Both the position numbers and the translations under genes were made by a program. The notes under the pieces were generated by a model that saw only the letters and a program-made list of their open reading frames with translations, was not told the DNA's origin and ran no database searches. From Rhodospirillales bacterium (GTDB taxonomy: Bacteria; Pseudomonadota; Alphaproteobacteria; Rhodospirillales; Casp-alpha2): a stretch of DNA of 40,884 nucleotides. Numbering within the stretch: position 1 is the first letter of the stretch; the number at the start of each line of letters is the position of its first letter. The stretch lies in contig JAPKAX010000005.1 of assembly GCA_028825025.1 (NCBI GenBank), positions 1 to 40,884 on the forward strand, written 5' to 3'. Positions 8,492 to 18,791 of this stretch are shown in pieces.

Positions 8492-9442
8492 TTAAGCGTT
8501 CGCCAATTTAGTCAAACGAGCTTTGCGTAGTTGGGTGAAGTCATCATCGGCATGATAGGATGAACGGGTCAGCGGTGTTGAGGCGACGTGTAAAAAACCT
8601 TTAGCCAGTCCAAGGCGTTTAAGCTCTGCAAACTCATCGGGCGTCACGAAGCGATCAATCGGTGCATGGCGGGGTGTTGGTGCCAAATATTGGCCGATAG
8701 TCAAAAAATCAACATCAGCAGAGCGCAAATCGTCCATCACTTGCAACACTTCTTCGCGGGTTTCACCCAATCCAACCATAATTCCAGATTTTGTAAAAAT
8801 GCTCGGATCAAGCGTTTTTGCATCACTTAACAGCTTTAAGGAATTAAAATAACGCGCGCCGGGGCGGATTGATGGGTAAAGCCGTGGGACGGTTTCAAGA
8901 TTGTGATTAAAAACATCTGGTTTTGCTTCTATAATTGGTGCCAGTGATCCTTTTTTATCCCGGAAATCGGGGGTTAAGATTTCAATCGTGGTATTGGGGG
9001 AACTTTCCCGTACCAATTCAATGCATCGGACAAACTGGTTCGCGCCACCGTCCTCTAGATCATCACGGTCGACGGAGGTAATGACAATGTGCCGCATTCC
9101 CATTTTGGCTACAGAAATCGCTAAGTTTTCAGGCTCCATTGGGTCTACAGCATTGGGTTTTCCTGTTTCGACATTGCAAAACGCACAAGCGCGGGTGCAA
9201 ATGCTGCCCAAAATCATCACCGTTGCATGTTTGGCAGACCAGCATTCGCCAATATTTGGGCATGCTGCTTCTTCGCATACGGTATTCAGATTATGTTCAC
9301 GCATCAGTTTACGGGTCTCGCCATAAATCTTTGACGTTGGCGCTTTTACGCGGATCCAATCCGGTTTTCGCAGATGTGGATTTTCAGGTTTGTTGACCTT
9401 TTCCGGATGGCGATGCTTCGTGATGTTTTCAACGTTACTCAT
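8492..9442 (-). CDS. lipA: Lipoyl synthase
   Basis: A radical SAM enzyme that inserts two sulfurs into protein-bound octanoyl groups. The auxiliary cluster motif [13 protein letters not shown], the radical SAM motif CTRACAFC and the family's C-terminal RSSYHAD are all present. I choose the ATG at 9442 (MSNVENITK) rather than the track start at 9466, because GAGAGG lies about 9 bases before it; the product is 316 residues, a normal length. Its substrates are encoded close by: the lipoyl domains of PdhB and PdhC. It is followed by ratA and is divergent from the hemerythrin-like gene. Confidence 0.96.
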   Translation of the reverse strand: MSNVENITKHRHPEKVNKPENPHLRKPDWIRVKAPTSKIYGETRKLMREHNLNTVCEEAACPNIGECWSAKHATVMILGSICTRACAFCNVETGKPNAVDPMEPENLAISVAKMGMRHIVITSVDRDDLEDGGANQFVRCIELVRESSPNTTIEILTPDFRDKKGSLAPIIEAKPDVFNHNLETVPRLYPSIRPGARYFNSLKLLSDAKTLDPSIFTKSGIMVGLGETREEVLQVMDDLRSADVDFLTIGQYLAPTPRHAPIDRFVTPDEFAELKRLGLAKGFLHVASTPLTRSSYHADDDFTQLRKARLTKLANA

Positions 9443-9620
9443 GCTTAGGACCCTCTCGTTTGCCACATTAATAATATAAGCGTCAATCTCTAAACTTCAC
9501 GTACTTAGTTTGTGTTCTTTGAATGTCATTTAACAAAAATCAAAGATACTTGATGATTTGGCCATTATTATTTTTGAAATCGTAAAATATTGATCTGCCC
9601 TAAAGATTAAGGGAATTCTT

Positions 9621-10088
9621 ATGAAAATTACCGACGCGCTTCTAGGTGAACACGGAATTAATTATATCTTATTTTCCCATACCCGCGATACGGTTGATAA
9701 CAGCCATGTCCTTCAAGGTATTTCAAATTCAGTATCTGTGTTAGGGCACGTCCTTATGGATCATGTGCAGGTTGAGGATGACCTGTTATTTCCCAAATTA
9801 GAACCGTACTTAGGTCAAATAGGTCCGCTTGCGGTTATGCGAATGGAACATCATGGTCCTGAGGACCTACTTGAGAAGTCAAAAAATGAAACGGATGTCC
9901 GTACATTAAAGTTTATTCTTACTGAGTTTTTAGATCTGAGGTATTCACATTTCCGTAAAGAGGAAATGTTGTTGTTTTGCATGGCGCAGCAAATTCTGGA
10001 CAAACAGAAACTGATTGAGTTAGGCCAACAATGGGCAGATAGCCGAGATGTTACAATTGATGGGCATGGCTGCCTAGGGGCTGCTTAA
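9621..10088 (+). CDS. Hemerythrin-like HHE domain protein
   Basis: A 155-residue four-helix protein with the expected metal-ligand spacing: LLGEHG near residue 8, HVLMDHVQVEDDLLFP near residue 43-55, MEHHGPEDLL near residue 78 and SHFRKEEMLLF near residue 112. Such domains carry a di-iron site and bind oxygen or nitric oxide, or protect iron proteins. AAGGGA lies about 8 bases before the ATG. It stands alone between lipA and the OsmC remnant and breaks the usual lpd to lipA adjacency. Precise role unknown. Confidence 0.82.
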   Translation: MKITDALLGEHGINYILFSHTRDTVDNSHVLQGISNSVSVLGHVLMDHVQVEDDLLFPKLEPYLGQIGPLAVMRMEHHGPEDLLEKSKNETDVRTLKFILTEFLDLRYSHFRKEEMLLFCMAQQILDKQKLIELGQQWADSRDVTIDGHGCLGAA

Positions 10089-10117
10089 CTAACGAGTCCT
10101 GAATACTACCCCTTTAA

Positions 10118-10434
10118 TTAAGCATTTATTTGAATCTCGCTGGTGATTGTTTTGTGAGCCGGACAGCGTTCTGCGATTTCAAATATTTATTAGCGTTCTT
10201 CTGGGGTTAAGTCACCGTAATAGAAATTTCGGCCTGAATTTGATCTATCATGCCGGTTTCTGCCTCGTACTGTTCACAATCTCCTGCGTGTATTTTATCA
10301 TGACTTAAACGAACTTTAGTGTGTTCTAATTTGTAGCCTTTGCGTTCTGCGTATATGTGCATGGTCATCGATTTACATGCCCTAAGAGCGGCCAACAGCA
10401 AATAATGCGTAGTTGGTCCGCCATCATCGCCGCC
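10118..10434 (-). pseudogene. OsmC family protein remnant A (5' truncated, frameshifted)
   Basis: The minus strand reads GGDDGGPTTHYLLLAALRACKSMTMHIYAERKG and onward, a clear OsmC/Ohr-family core including the redox Cys of ALRACKSM. An in-frame TAA immediately precedes GGDDGG, and the first third of the gene is missing. The ORF-track protein stops at AEISITVT. In the next frame the sequence continues as GDLTPEER, then two adjacent stops (TAATAA), then IFEIAERCPAHKTITSEIQINA, which is the normal OsmC C-terminus. So there are at least three lesions: a lost 5' end, one frameshift and stops. OsmC proteins reduce organic hydroperoxides; this copy cannot. Confidence 0.88.
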
Positions 10435-10446
10435 TTATTTAGGAGT

Positions 10447-11850
10447 TTACATGTGAATGACACGGCCATAGGCGTCGAGCACTGATTCGTGCATCATTTC
10501 TGACAAGGTTGGATGTGGGAATACCGTGTGCATTAACTCTTCTTCTGTGGTTTCAAGGCCCATGGCGACTATAAAACCTTGGATTAGTTCAGTAACTTCA
10601 TGCCCAACCATATGCGCGCCTAACAATTGGCCAGTTTTTGCGTCAAATATGGTTTTGACCATGCCGTCGGCTTCACCCAAAGCAATGGCTTTGCCATTAC
10701 CAATGAACGGGAAGCGACCAATATTGACTATTATCCCCTGCTCTTTCGCTTTGGCTTCGGTCAAACCAACGCTGGCAACTTGTGGATGGCAAAAGGTGCA
10801 ACCAGGAATTTGGCTTTTATCTATAGGGTGCACATTTGGCAACCCAGCAATCTTCTCGATACAAATAACGCCTTCATGTTCAGCTTTATGGGCCAACATG
10901 GGCGGGCCAGCCACGTCCCCAATCGCATAAACGCCGGGCTCATCGGTGCGCGAATATTCGTCTGCTATAATGCAGCCTCGGTCCGTTTTGACTTTAGTTG
11001 ATTCTAACCCAATGCCCTCAATGTTACCAACAACGCCTACGGCTGAAATAACCCGATCTACGGTAATTTTGTGAATTTCACCGTTTTCATCTTCAACGGT
11101 GCAAGTGACAGAGTCCGCGGCTTTATCAAGCTTAGTCACTTTGGCTGAGGTCATTATTTTCATGCCATGCTTTTCAAGCTGCTTGCGCGCCAGTTCCGAT
11201 ATCTCTTCATCTTCAACCGGCATCACTTGTTTCATCACTTCAACAACCGTCACATCAGAACCTAAGGTATTGAAAAAGCTTGCAAATTCAATCCCAATTG
11301 CACCCGATCCAATGACCAACAAAGATTTTGGCATGGTGTTAGGGACCAACGCATCAAAGTAGCTCCAAACCAATTTACCATCAGCTTCAAGGCCCGGAAG
11401 GGCGCGCGGACGGGCACCGGTGGCGACAATGATGTGTTTGCCTGTAAGTGCAGGCAACGCTTTGCCGTCTTTTCTAACACTGACTTTGCCCGGGCCGTTA
11501 AGTTTGGCTTCACCGTCAATCACGGTAACTTTATTTTTCTTTAACAAATGCGCCACGCCGCCGGTTAGTTGTTTGGAAACACCGCGCGAACGATCAACGA
11601 CTTTTTGCAAATCAAATTCGATACCGGATGCAGATAACCCATAATCACTGGCGTGCTTCATGTAGTTATAAATTTCAGCGGATCGGAGCAACGCCTTTGT
11701 AGGAATACAGCCCCAATTCAAACAAATGCCACCGATGTGCTTTTTTTCTATAACGCAAGTTTTCATGCCCAACTGAGCAGCCCGAATAGCGGTTACGTAC
11801 CCGCCGGGGCCTGCACCAATGATTACAACGTCAAAATTTGTATCTGCCAT
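10447..11850 (-). CDS. lpd: Dihydrolipoyl dehydrogenase (E3)
   Basis: The 467-residue flavoprotein has the FAD motif GAGPGGYVTAIRAAQLG near residue 12, the redox disulfide CLNWGCIPTK, the NAD-binding GSGAIGIEFASFF and the C-terminal catalytic FPHPTLSEMMHE. It reoxidises dihydrolipoyl groups of the pyruvate dehydrogenase complex encoded upstream. The ORF track gives a 516-residue protein from 11997, but the extra 49 residues are the decayed tail of a cupin gene reading into lpd in frame. The genuine start is the ATG of MADTNFDVVIIGAG at 11850, which gives family length. Order pdhA-pdhB-pdhC-lpd is kept, with the cupin remnant between pdhC and lpd. Confidence 0.96.
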   Translation of the reverse strand: MADTNFDVVIIGAGPGGYVTAIRAAQLGMKTCVIEKKHIGGICLNWGCIPTKALLRSAEIYNYMKHASDYGLSASGIEFDLQKVVDRSRGVSKQLTGGVAHLLKKNKVTVIDGEAKLNGPGKVSVRKDGKALPALTGKHIIVATGARPRALPGLEADGKLVWSYFDALVPNTMPKSLLVIGSGAIGIEFASFFNTLGSDVTVVEVMKQVMPVEDEEISELARKQLEKHGMKIMTSAKVTKLDKAADSVTCTVEDENGEIHKITVDRVISAVGVVGNIEGIGLESTKVKTDRGCIIADEYSRTDEPGVYAIGDVAGPPMLAHKAEHEGVICIEKIAGLPNVHPIDKSQIPGCTFCHPQVASVGLTEAKAKEQGIIVNIGRFPFIGNGKAIALGEADGMVKTIFDAKTGQLLGAHMVGHEVTELIQGFIVAMGLETTEEELMHTVFPHPTLSEMMHESVLDAYGRVIHM

Positions 11851-12215
11851 TTTTTGTATCCGTAAAAGTGTTGCGCGGGTGAGTTTATTTGCTTCGGTAT
11901 CGTCTGTATAGGTCATGCCCTGTTTTTCAAATAAAATAGCCTGACATTCAGTTGGTGCGACGGGTTTATGCTCGACGACATAGGGAACAACGATCATTCC
12001 GCCTTTACCTATATGGATAATTTTGTCTCAAAAATGCATTTAGAAAGCTCCATCAATAACGAAAACATCTCGTCTTCATCGTCGTGTTTGTACCAAACAA
12101 ATTTGCCTTCAAGCTTTAGGACTTTTATATCATAATTATCAACGGTGCTAACCAATGCCGTAAATCAGAGCTGTTCTTCGGCGCTTTGTTTTTCAGCAAT
12201 GTTAATCTTGTCCAT
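11851..12215 (-). pseudogene. Cupin-domain protein remnant between pdhC and lpd
   Basis: From the ATG at 12215 the minus strand reads MDKINIAEKQSAEEQL, then TGA, and in the same frame FTALVSTVDNYDIKVLKLEGKFVWYKHDDEDEMFSLLMEL. KHDDEDEMF is the metal-binding cupin motif 1 of small mannose-6-phosphate-isomerase-like cupins. After a further stop and frame change it continues as MIVVPYVVEHKPVAPTECQAILFE, the cupin motif 2 region, and then runs without a stop into the lpd start. At least one nonsense change and one or more frameshifts are present. Family members are about 110-120 residues, matching the 365-base span. Function of the parent is unknown. Confidence 0.85.
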
Positions 12216-12230
12216 ATTGGTATACCTGAC

Positions 12231-13535
12231 TTAAAGCATCAACTGCATGGGATCTTCCAAAATCGTCTTTAAGTCTTTCATCATAGCCGCTGCTGGTGCG
12301 CCATCGATGCACCGGTGATCAACAGCCAACGTCAGCGACATTACGGTTGCGATGGCTAATGCTCCGTCTTTAACAACCGGGCGCTGTTCACCCGCACCAA
12401 CGGATAAAATCCCACCTTGCGGTGGGTTGATGATCGAATTGAACGACTTTACGCCAAACATGCCTAAGTTTGAGATCGTAAATGTGCCGCCTTGGTATTC
12501 TTCTGGCTTCAATTTACCGTCTCGCGCTTTTCTGGCTAACTCTTTGACTTCGCTTGATATTGCCGCCAAACCTTTACCGCCTGCATCCTTAACAACAGGC
12601 GTAATTAATCCGCCTTCAATGGCAACGGCAATGGAAACATCAACGCGGCTGAATTTCAAAATAGCTTCGTCCGTATAAGCCACATTGCAATCTGGATTAC
12701 GTTTCAGGCTTATGGCTACGGCTTTAACAATGAAGTCGTTGACGGATAATTTATAATCCGCACCGTCGCGCTCATTAAGCTGTTTACGAAATACCATTAA
12801 TTCATCCATTTCAACATCGGTTGCGATATTGAAATGTGGGATGTCGCGAGCTGATTCAGTTAGACGTTTTCCAATCATTTTACGCATGTTTGAATGGTTT
12901 GTTGCCTCAAATTCTGGCATTAAACCAAAGATCGGATCATTTGTTGATACCGATGCGGCCGCGGGAGCTGAACTTTGCGCAGCGGCAGGTGCAACCGGTT
13001 GAGCTGTAACTGGAGCTGGAGCAGCAGCAGTGCCTGTTCCAGACGCAATTGCCACTTCAACATCGCTTTTAACAATGCGGCCGTGGGGTCCAGAGCCTGA
13101 AATTTGGCTTAAATCGAGACCATTTTGTTGGGCGATACGTTTTGCCAGTGGGCTTGCGAACAGTCGTTCGCCTGATGCTTGTGCTGAGACAGGTGCGGGT
13201 GCAGCGGCTGCGGGTTGAGCTATAGCAGCAACTTCAACTGGAGCAGCAACGGCAGCCAGGGCTGCTTCAGCTGTTATATCACCAGCGCTTTCGCCTTCTT
13301 CGAGCAATACGGCTATGGGCGTGTTGACCAACACGCCTTCAGTGCCTTCAGCAACTAGAATTCTACCCAATACGCCTTCATCAACGGCTTCAACTTCCAT
13401 TGTTGCTTTATCGGTCTCAATTTCGCATAGGATATCGCCACTTTCCACAACGTCGCCTTCTGATTTCATCCATTTAGCCAAACCGCCTTCGGTCATCGTT
13501 GGCGACAGGGCGGGCATTAAAATTTGTATTGGCAT
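12231..13535 (-). CDS. pdhC: Pyruvate dehydrogenase E2, dihydrolipoamide acetyltransferase
   Basis: The 434-residue protein has one lipoyl domain (about 1-80; lipoyl Lys in [12 protein letters not shown]), an Ala/Pro-rich linker, a peripheral subunit-binding domain (FASPLAKRIAQQNGLDL, about 128-165), a second Ala/Pro linker and the catalytic acyltransferase domain ending in VDHRCIDGAPAA with the active-site His. It transfers acetyl groups from lipoamide to CoA and is the structural core of the complex. Its AAGGGG Shine-Dalgarno lies in the 15-base gap after pdhB. Confidence 0.97.
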   Translation of the reverse strand: MPIQILMPALSPTMTEGGLAKWMKSEGDVVESGDILCEIETDKATMEVEAVDEGVLGRILVAEGTEGVLVNTPIAVLLEEGESAGDITAEAALAAVAAPVEVAAIAQPAAAAPAPVSAQASGERLFASPLAKRIAQQNGLDLSQISGSGPHGRIVKSDVEVAIASGTGTAAAPAPVTAQPVAPAAAQSSAPAAASVSTNDPIFGLMPEFEATNHSNMRKMIGKRLTESARDIPHFNIATDVEMDELMVFRKQLNERDGADYKLSVNDFIVKAVAISLKRNPDCNVAYTDEAILKFSRVDVSIAVAIEGGLITPVVKDAGGKGLAAISSEVKELARKARDGKLKPEEYQGGTFTISNLGMFGVKSFNSIINPPQGGILSVGAGEQRPVVKDGALAIATVMSLTLAVDHRCIDGAPAAAMMKDLKTILEDPMQLML

Positions 13536-13550
13536 TATATATCCCCTTCC

Positions 13551-14927
13551 CTAACGGTAGCAGACGGTTTTTACCGCCTCTACTATTTGTGGCGGCTTTG
13601 GTAAGGCCAATTGTTCTAAATTGGCGGCATATGGCATCGGCACATCTTCGCATGATACGCGGCCAACCGGTGCATCTAAATAATCAAACGCATGTTCCAT
13701 AATTTGCGCCGCTATTTCAGCACCAATTCCACAGGTTGGCCAACTTTCTTCAACGTTGACCAAGCGGTTGGTTTTTTTAACAGAAGTAATCACCGTTTCC
13801 ATATCTAGAGGGCGTAAGGAACGCAGGTTAATAACTTCAGCCTCAATGCCTTCTTTAGATAAGAGCTCTGCCGCTTGCATCGCTAAACCTACCGATATAG
13901 CATAGGCCGTAATGGTGACATCAGATCCAACGCGCTCGATTTTGGCTTTTCCAATAGGGACAACAAAATCGGGATCATCAGGAACATCAAAGGTTTGTCC
14001 GTACATAATCTCGTTTTCGAGGACAATAACCGGGTTGTTGTCACGAATGGCAGCTTTCAACAAACCCTTAGCATCTTCACCCGACCAAGGGGCCACAACT
14101 TTTAAGCCCGGAACATGGGCATACAATGCCGCATAACACTGTGAATGCTGAGCTCCAACGCGGGCTGCTGCACCATTAGCACCACGGAAAACCATCGGAG
14201 CGCTCATTTGCCCACCCGACATATAGCGGGTTTTTGCAGCTGAATTGATGATTTGATCTAGCGCTTGGACGGCAAAATTAAAAGTCATAAACTCAACAAT
14301 CGGGCGCAAACCACCAAAAGCAGCGCCAACGCCAAGTCCAGTAAAACCATGCTCAGTGATTGGCGTATCAATCACACGTTTTTCACCAAATTCGTCTAAT
14401 AAACCTTGTGAAACTTTATAAGCGCCCTGGTATTGTGCAACTTCTTCACCCATCAAAAAAACGCGGTCATCGGTGCGCATTTCTTCGGCCATGGCATCGC
14501 GCAAAGCTTCGCGAACGGTCATATTGGTCCGTGATCCTGTGTATTCAGGTTCAGGCGCGATAGCTGGCTGGCTTGGTGCTGATGCGACTTCTGCAGGAGC
14601 CGGTGTATCGACAACAGGTGCTGATACGGGTTCAACTTTAAGTGCTGGTGCTCCACCAACATTATCGGCAGCGCTGGCGTCTTCACCCTCTTCCAAAATA
14701 ACAGCGATCAAAGCATTCACCAAAACGCCCTCTGTGCCCTCTGGGACCAGAATTTTGCCCATAGTGCCTTCATCAATGGCTTCAACTTCCATGGTCGCTT
14801 TATCGGTTTCGATCTCGCACAAAACGTCACCGCTTTCGATTGCGTCGCCCACTTGTTTGAGCCACTTGGCGATGGTGCCTTCGGTCATGGTCGGCGATAG
14901 CGCCGGCATCAGGACTTGAATGGCCAT
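13551..14927 (-). CDS. pdhB: Pyruvate dehydrogenase E1 beta subunit with N-terminal lipoyl domain
   Basis: The 458-residue protein starts with a full lipoyl domain (about 1-80, [14 protein letters not shown]) and an Ala/Pro linker, followed by the E1-beta transketolase pyrimidine and C-terminal domains ([52 protein letters not shown]). A lipoyl domain fused to E1 beta is characteristic of many alphaproteobacteria and gives the complex lipoyl groups on both E1 and E2. GAAGAGG lies 7 bases before the ATG. It is the middle gene of pdhA-pdhB-pdhC, 45 bases after pdhA. Confidence 0.97.
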   Translation of the reverse strand: MAIQVLMPALSPTMTEGTIAKWLKQVGDAIESGDVLCEIETDKATMEVEAIDEGTMGKILVPEGTEGVLVNALIAVILEEGEDASAADNVGGAPALKVEPVSAPVVDTPAPAEVASAPSQPAIAPEPEYTGSRTNMTVREALRDAMAEEMRTDDRVFLMGEEVAQYQGAYKVSQGLLDEFGEKRVIDTPITEHGFTGLGVGAAFGGLRPIVEFMTFNFAVQALDQIINSAAKTRYMSGGQMSAPMVFRGANGAAARVGAQHSQCYAALYAHVPGLKVVAPWSGEDAKGLLKAAIRDNNPVIVLENEIMYGQTFDVPDDPDFVVPIGKAKIERVGSDVTITAYAISVGLAMQAAELLSKEGIEAEVINLRSLRPLDMETVITSVKKTNRLVNVEESWPTCGIGAEIAAQIMEHAFDYLDAPVGRVSCEDVPMPYAANLEQLALPKPPQIVEAVKTVCYR

Positions 14928-14972
14928 ATTATACCTCTTCCCGTTTGGGTCTAAATATTAATCAATTGTAAG

Positions 14973-16013
14973 TTAAGATTCTGCGTAAATATCAGTATAC
15001 AGTTCCAATGGATCCGGCTCTTGGCTTTCCTGTGCAAATTCAGCGGCTGCCGTCACAATGCCTTTGAGCTGTTTATCTAGGTCTTTCAATGAAGCTTCAT
15101 CGGAAATATTTTGAGCAAAAATCCGGTCACGTAACATATCGATAGGGTCTGTTTCTTGACGAACCTTGGCGACTTCCTCTTTCGACCGGTATTTGGCTGG
15201 GTCTGACATCGAATGGCCCCGGTACCTGTAGGTTTTCATTTCCAGAATAAACGGCCCTTTTCCGGAACGGCACCACTCATTGGCTTCTTCACCCGCTGCC
15301 CTAACAGCTACAACATCCATACCGTCGACTTGTTTGCCTGGGATGTTAAACGAGTCGCCACGTTTATATAAATCAATTACAGCTGATGCCCGCTCGATCG
15401 ATGTGCCCATGCCGTACCTGTTGTTTTCAATAACATAAACAATAGGTAGTTTCCAAAGCGATGCCATGTTGAACGCTTCATAAATTTGACCTTGGTTGAT
15501 TGCTCCATCACCGCAGTAAGCGTGGTTTACGCCGCCATCTTCTTTGTATTTATGGGCGAAGGCTAAGCCTGTACCCAATGGCATTTGTGCACCAACAATA
15601 CCGTGCCCACCAAAAAAGTTCTTTTCGCGGCTGAACATATGCATCGAGCCGCCCTTGCCTTTTGAATAACCACCCCGACGACCCGTCAATTCAGCCATTA
15701 CGCCTTTGGGGTCCATATCATAAGCAATCATGTGGCCGTGGTCGCGGTAACTGGTGATGACCGTATCTTGTTTTTTCGATGCGGCCTTCATACCAACAAC
15801 AACGGCTTCCTGGCCAATGTAAAGGTGGCAAAAACCACCAATCAGGCCCATTCCATAAAGTTGCCCGGCTTTTTCTTCGAAGCGGCGAATGAGCAGCATT
15901 TGACGATAGAACTCTAATAGTTCTTCAGGAGATGCATCATTACTTTTTTTAGGTTTTGACGTGGCAGATTTTGAGGTGGTTTTTTTTGTTTCAGATTTTG
16001 GTGCGCGTGCCAT
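14973..16013 (-). CDS. pdhA: Pyruvate dehydrogenase E1 alpha subunit
   Basis: The 346-residue protein has a Lys/Ser-rich basic N-terminus (about 1-28), then the E1-alpha fold. The thiamine diphosphate motif is GDGAINQGQIYEAFNMA through IENNRYGMGT, and the phosphorylation-loop-like YRGHSMSDPAKYRSKEE follows. With PdhB it decarboxylates pyruvate and acetylates lipoyl groups. AAGGGATGATCC before the ATG is a good ribosome site. It is the first gene of the pdh group; a roughly 200-base AT-rich leader with an inverted repeat lies upstream. Confidence 0.97.
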   Translation of the reverse strand: MARAPKSETKKTTSKSATSKPKKSNDASPEELLEFYRQMLLIRRFEEKAGQLYGMGLIGGFCHLYIGQEAVVVGMKAASKKQDTVITSYRDHGHMIAYDMDPKGVMAELTGRRGGYSKGKGGSMHMFSREKNFFGGHGIVGAQMPLGTGLAFAHKYKEDGGVNHAYCGDGAINQGQIYEAFNMASLWKLPIVYVIENNRYGMGTSIERASAVIDLYKRGDSFNIPGKQVDGMDVVAVRAAGEEANEWCRSGKGPFILEMKTYRYRGHSMSDPAKYRSKEEVAKVRQETDPIDMLRDRIFAQNISDEASLKDLDKQLKGIVTAAAEFAQESQEPDPLELYTDIYAES

Positions 16014-16134
16014 GGATCATCCCTTGATCGGTTGCAAACTGTGTTGCTTGTTTTATCAATTTAATCGACAAGGATAATCAATTCAACAATTTATCGGCCT
16101 ATTAAATGGTTAAAAGTGCATGTTTATGAAATAA

Positions 16135-16158
16135 TTAACATTTTTTTGGTTAATTAAC
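16135..16158. promoter_or_regulatory. Inverted repeat in the pdhA upstream region
   Basis: TTAAC and GTTAA face each other across 9 bases, and the right half is part of the 10-base palindrome GTTAATTAAC. The site lies about 120 bases upstream of the pdhA ATG in AT-rich DNA, so it could be an operator or part of the promoter. This is inference only; AT-rich palindromes are common. Confidence 0.25.
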
Positions 16159-16214
16159 GCTTATTTTATAAAAAACTAAATTATGCGACCTTAATTACCT
16201 GTTCTATATCAGAT

Positions 16215-16490
16215 TCATCGAGATAGTTTATCCAAGGCCATAAACACCCAGATTGGACCTAAGTAATCTTTTAGATTTATCCGGTTAGGTAATAAATCTT
16301 TTGTTGATTGTTGCCATGCATCTTTGGCTTCGATGGCCGACCAGTAAGATATTTTTACATGGTTTTCATCTGCATCAATATCAGATGTGAAACCTAAAAA
16401 GGATGCGCGCAGAATTGCTGCTGAAACCAAAGTAGCTATGGCTTTTGAATACAGCCCAGCGTCCCCGCCTTCCTCAATAGGATGGCGAAG
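16215..16490 (-). pseudogene. Antibiotic biosynthesis monooxygenase (ABM)-like remnant
   Basis: The minus strand carries EEGGDAGLYSKAIATLVSAAILRASFLGFTSD and HVKISYWSAIEAKDAWQQSTKDLL, which resembles the ferredoxin-like ABM domain (compare PGFLGLETTW and VTVSYWADMDSEKAW in the neighbouring ORF). There is no good start codon: the ORF-track version begins at a TTG inside the domain, and recognisable sequence extends upstream of it. I read it as a decayed second copy of the adjacent gene, but lesions cannot be pinned exactly. Family function is unspecific: small monooxygenase or heme-degrading-like folds. Confidence 0.5.
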
Positions 16491-16507
16491 AACGCGGCGT
16501 TTTTAAA

Positions 16508-16957
16508 TTACTGAACGGCTTCATGGCCCAGCAACTCGGCAATCATTGGAAATGCACTGAAAACAAGCGCTCCAATGGACGCTGACATTGAGCTTTCGGG
16601 GGTCGCCCTGATACCTGAGCATAATTTTTTGAGTGATCCAATTTTACAATTAACTAAGGAAACACGAATAGCGCAAGTTTCTTTCAAAGCTTGCCCACTA
16701 AATTTTTCACGAATCTGATTATCGCCTTTGTGTTCCCAAGCTTTCTCTGAATCCATATCAGCCCAATAAGAAACAGTTACCCACTTCCCTTGTTTGTTCC
16801 ACGTCGTCTCGAGTCCTAAAAAACCCGGTTGATGTGGTGCAATAGAGACCATTTCATCGGTCGGTGATATTTCATCGTCAAACGTTTTGATGTTTTCTCC
16901 GTCATTTATCATTGCTGCATAAAACGGTGGTATTAATTTTTCTACTAAACTAGCCAT
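16508..16957 (-). CDS. ABM-domain-like protein downstream of ftsB
   Basis: A 149-residue ORF with an ABM-like segment around residues 38-101 (MVSIAPHQPGFLGLETTW, WVTVSYWADMDSEKAWEHKGDN, IRVSLVN). The remaining C-terminus, about 45 residues ending FPMIAELLGHEAVQ, does not fit the domain, so a late frameshift is possible. Its ATG overlaps the ftsB stop as TAATG on the minus strand, implying translational coupling. The function is unknown; family members often act as small oxygenases or stand-alone dimeric folds. Confidence 0.6.
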   Translation of the reverse strand: MASLVEKLIPPFYAAMINDGENIKTFDDEISPTDEMVSIAPHQPGFLGLETTWNKQGKWVTVSYWADMDSEKAWEHKGDNQIREKFSGQALKETCAIRVSLVNCKIGSLKKLCSGIRATPESSMSASIGALVFSAFPMIAELLGHEAVQ

Positions 16958-17280
16958 TATTTTTTCCTTTTTTGATCAAGAGCAACTATGTCGTCAACAT
17001 GACCGTAATTGAGCATGATCCGAGCTCGCTCTTCGAGCATATCCGGATCTAGACTTTCTGGATGAAGTAAACGTACCTGCTGCTCTAATTTTTGCCGTTC
17101 TTTGGTAATTTTATTTAAACGGACACTTGCGACCTCAATATGTTGGCGTAATTTCCACCATGCCATCAATCCTCGGTCCCCCTGAACGGCGTGGAAACCA
17201 AAGTAGGCTAACGCCGAAATCCCAAGAACTGGGCCAATTACGTGACGCGCCCGCTTGCGCATTTCTTTAAAAATACTCAT
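16957..17280 (-). CDS. ftsB: FtsB/DivIC-like septum formation protein
   Basis: A 107-residue bitopic protein with a basic N-terminus (FKEMRKRARHVIG), a transmembrane helix about residues 15-30, and a coiled coil (LRQHIEVASVRLNKITKERQKLEQQVRLL) ending in the family-typical SLDPDMLEERARIMLNYGHVDDIV. FtsB links early and late divisome proteins with FtsL and FtsQ. In alphaproteobacteria this gene usually sits between eno and pdhA, as it does here. Confidence 0.9.
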   Translation of the reverse strand: MSIFKEMRKRARHVIGPVLGISALAYFGFHAVQGDRGLMAWWKLRQHIEVASVRLNKITKERQKLEQQVRLLHPESLDPDMLEERARIMLNYGHVDDIVALDQKRKK

Positions 17281-17395
17281 TTAAACCGCGAACCTTCGTT
17301 TCCCAACTCATTTCACAGTCCCAACCCATTTTAAATGATGGACTGAAACTATTAACAAGCAGTTAGAGAACGTATTTATGGCATAAAAAAGAGAA

Positions 17396-18694
<1,299 letters not shown>

Positions 18695-18791
18695 TTAAGT
18701 GAAAAGTCCGGAATTCATAGCGTTTTGCTTATCACCAAGCAAGTTAATGTCTTTTTGTTTTGTCGTATGTAATCTTTAATTAAAAGGCCAC

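Noticed and set aside
9539-9554. ATCAA-N6-TTGAT near the hemerythrin gene as an FNR-type site
   Set aside because: The half-sites face the wrong way and the spacing is 6, whereas FNR sites are TTGAT-N4-ATCAA.
10447-11997. 516-residue dihydrolipoyl dehydrogenase as given in the ORF track
   Set aside because: The first 49 residues match the tail of a cupin and not Lpd; the inner ATG gives family length.
14473-14919. 148-residue plus-strand ORF antisense to pdhB
   Set aside because: Low-complexity Ser/Ala/Thr shadow produced by the lipoyl domain and linker of pdhB.
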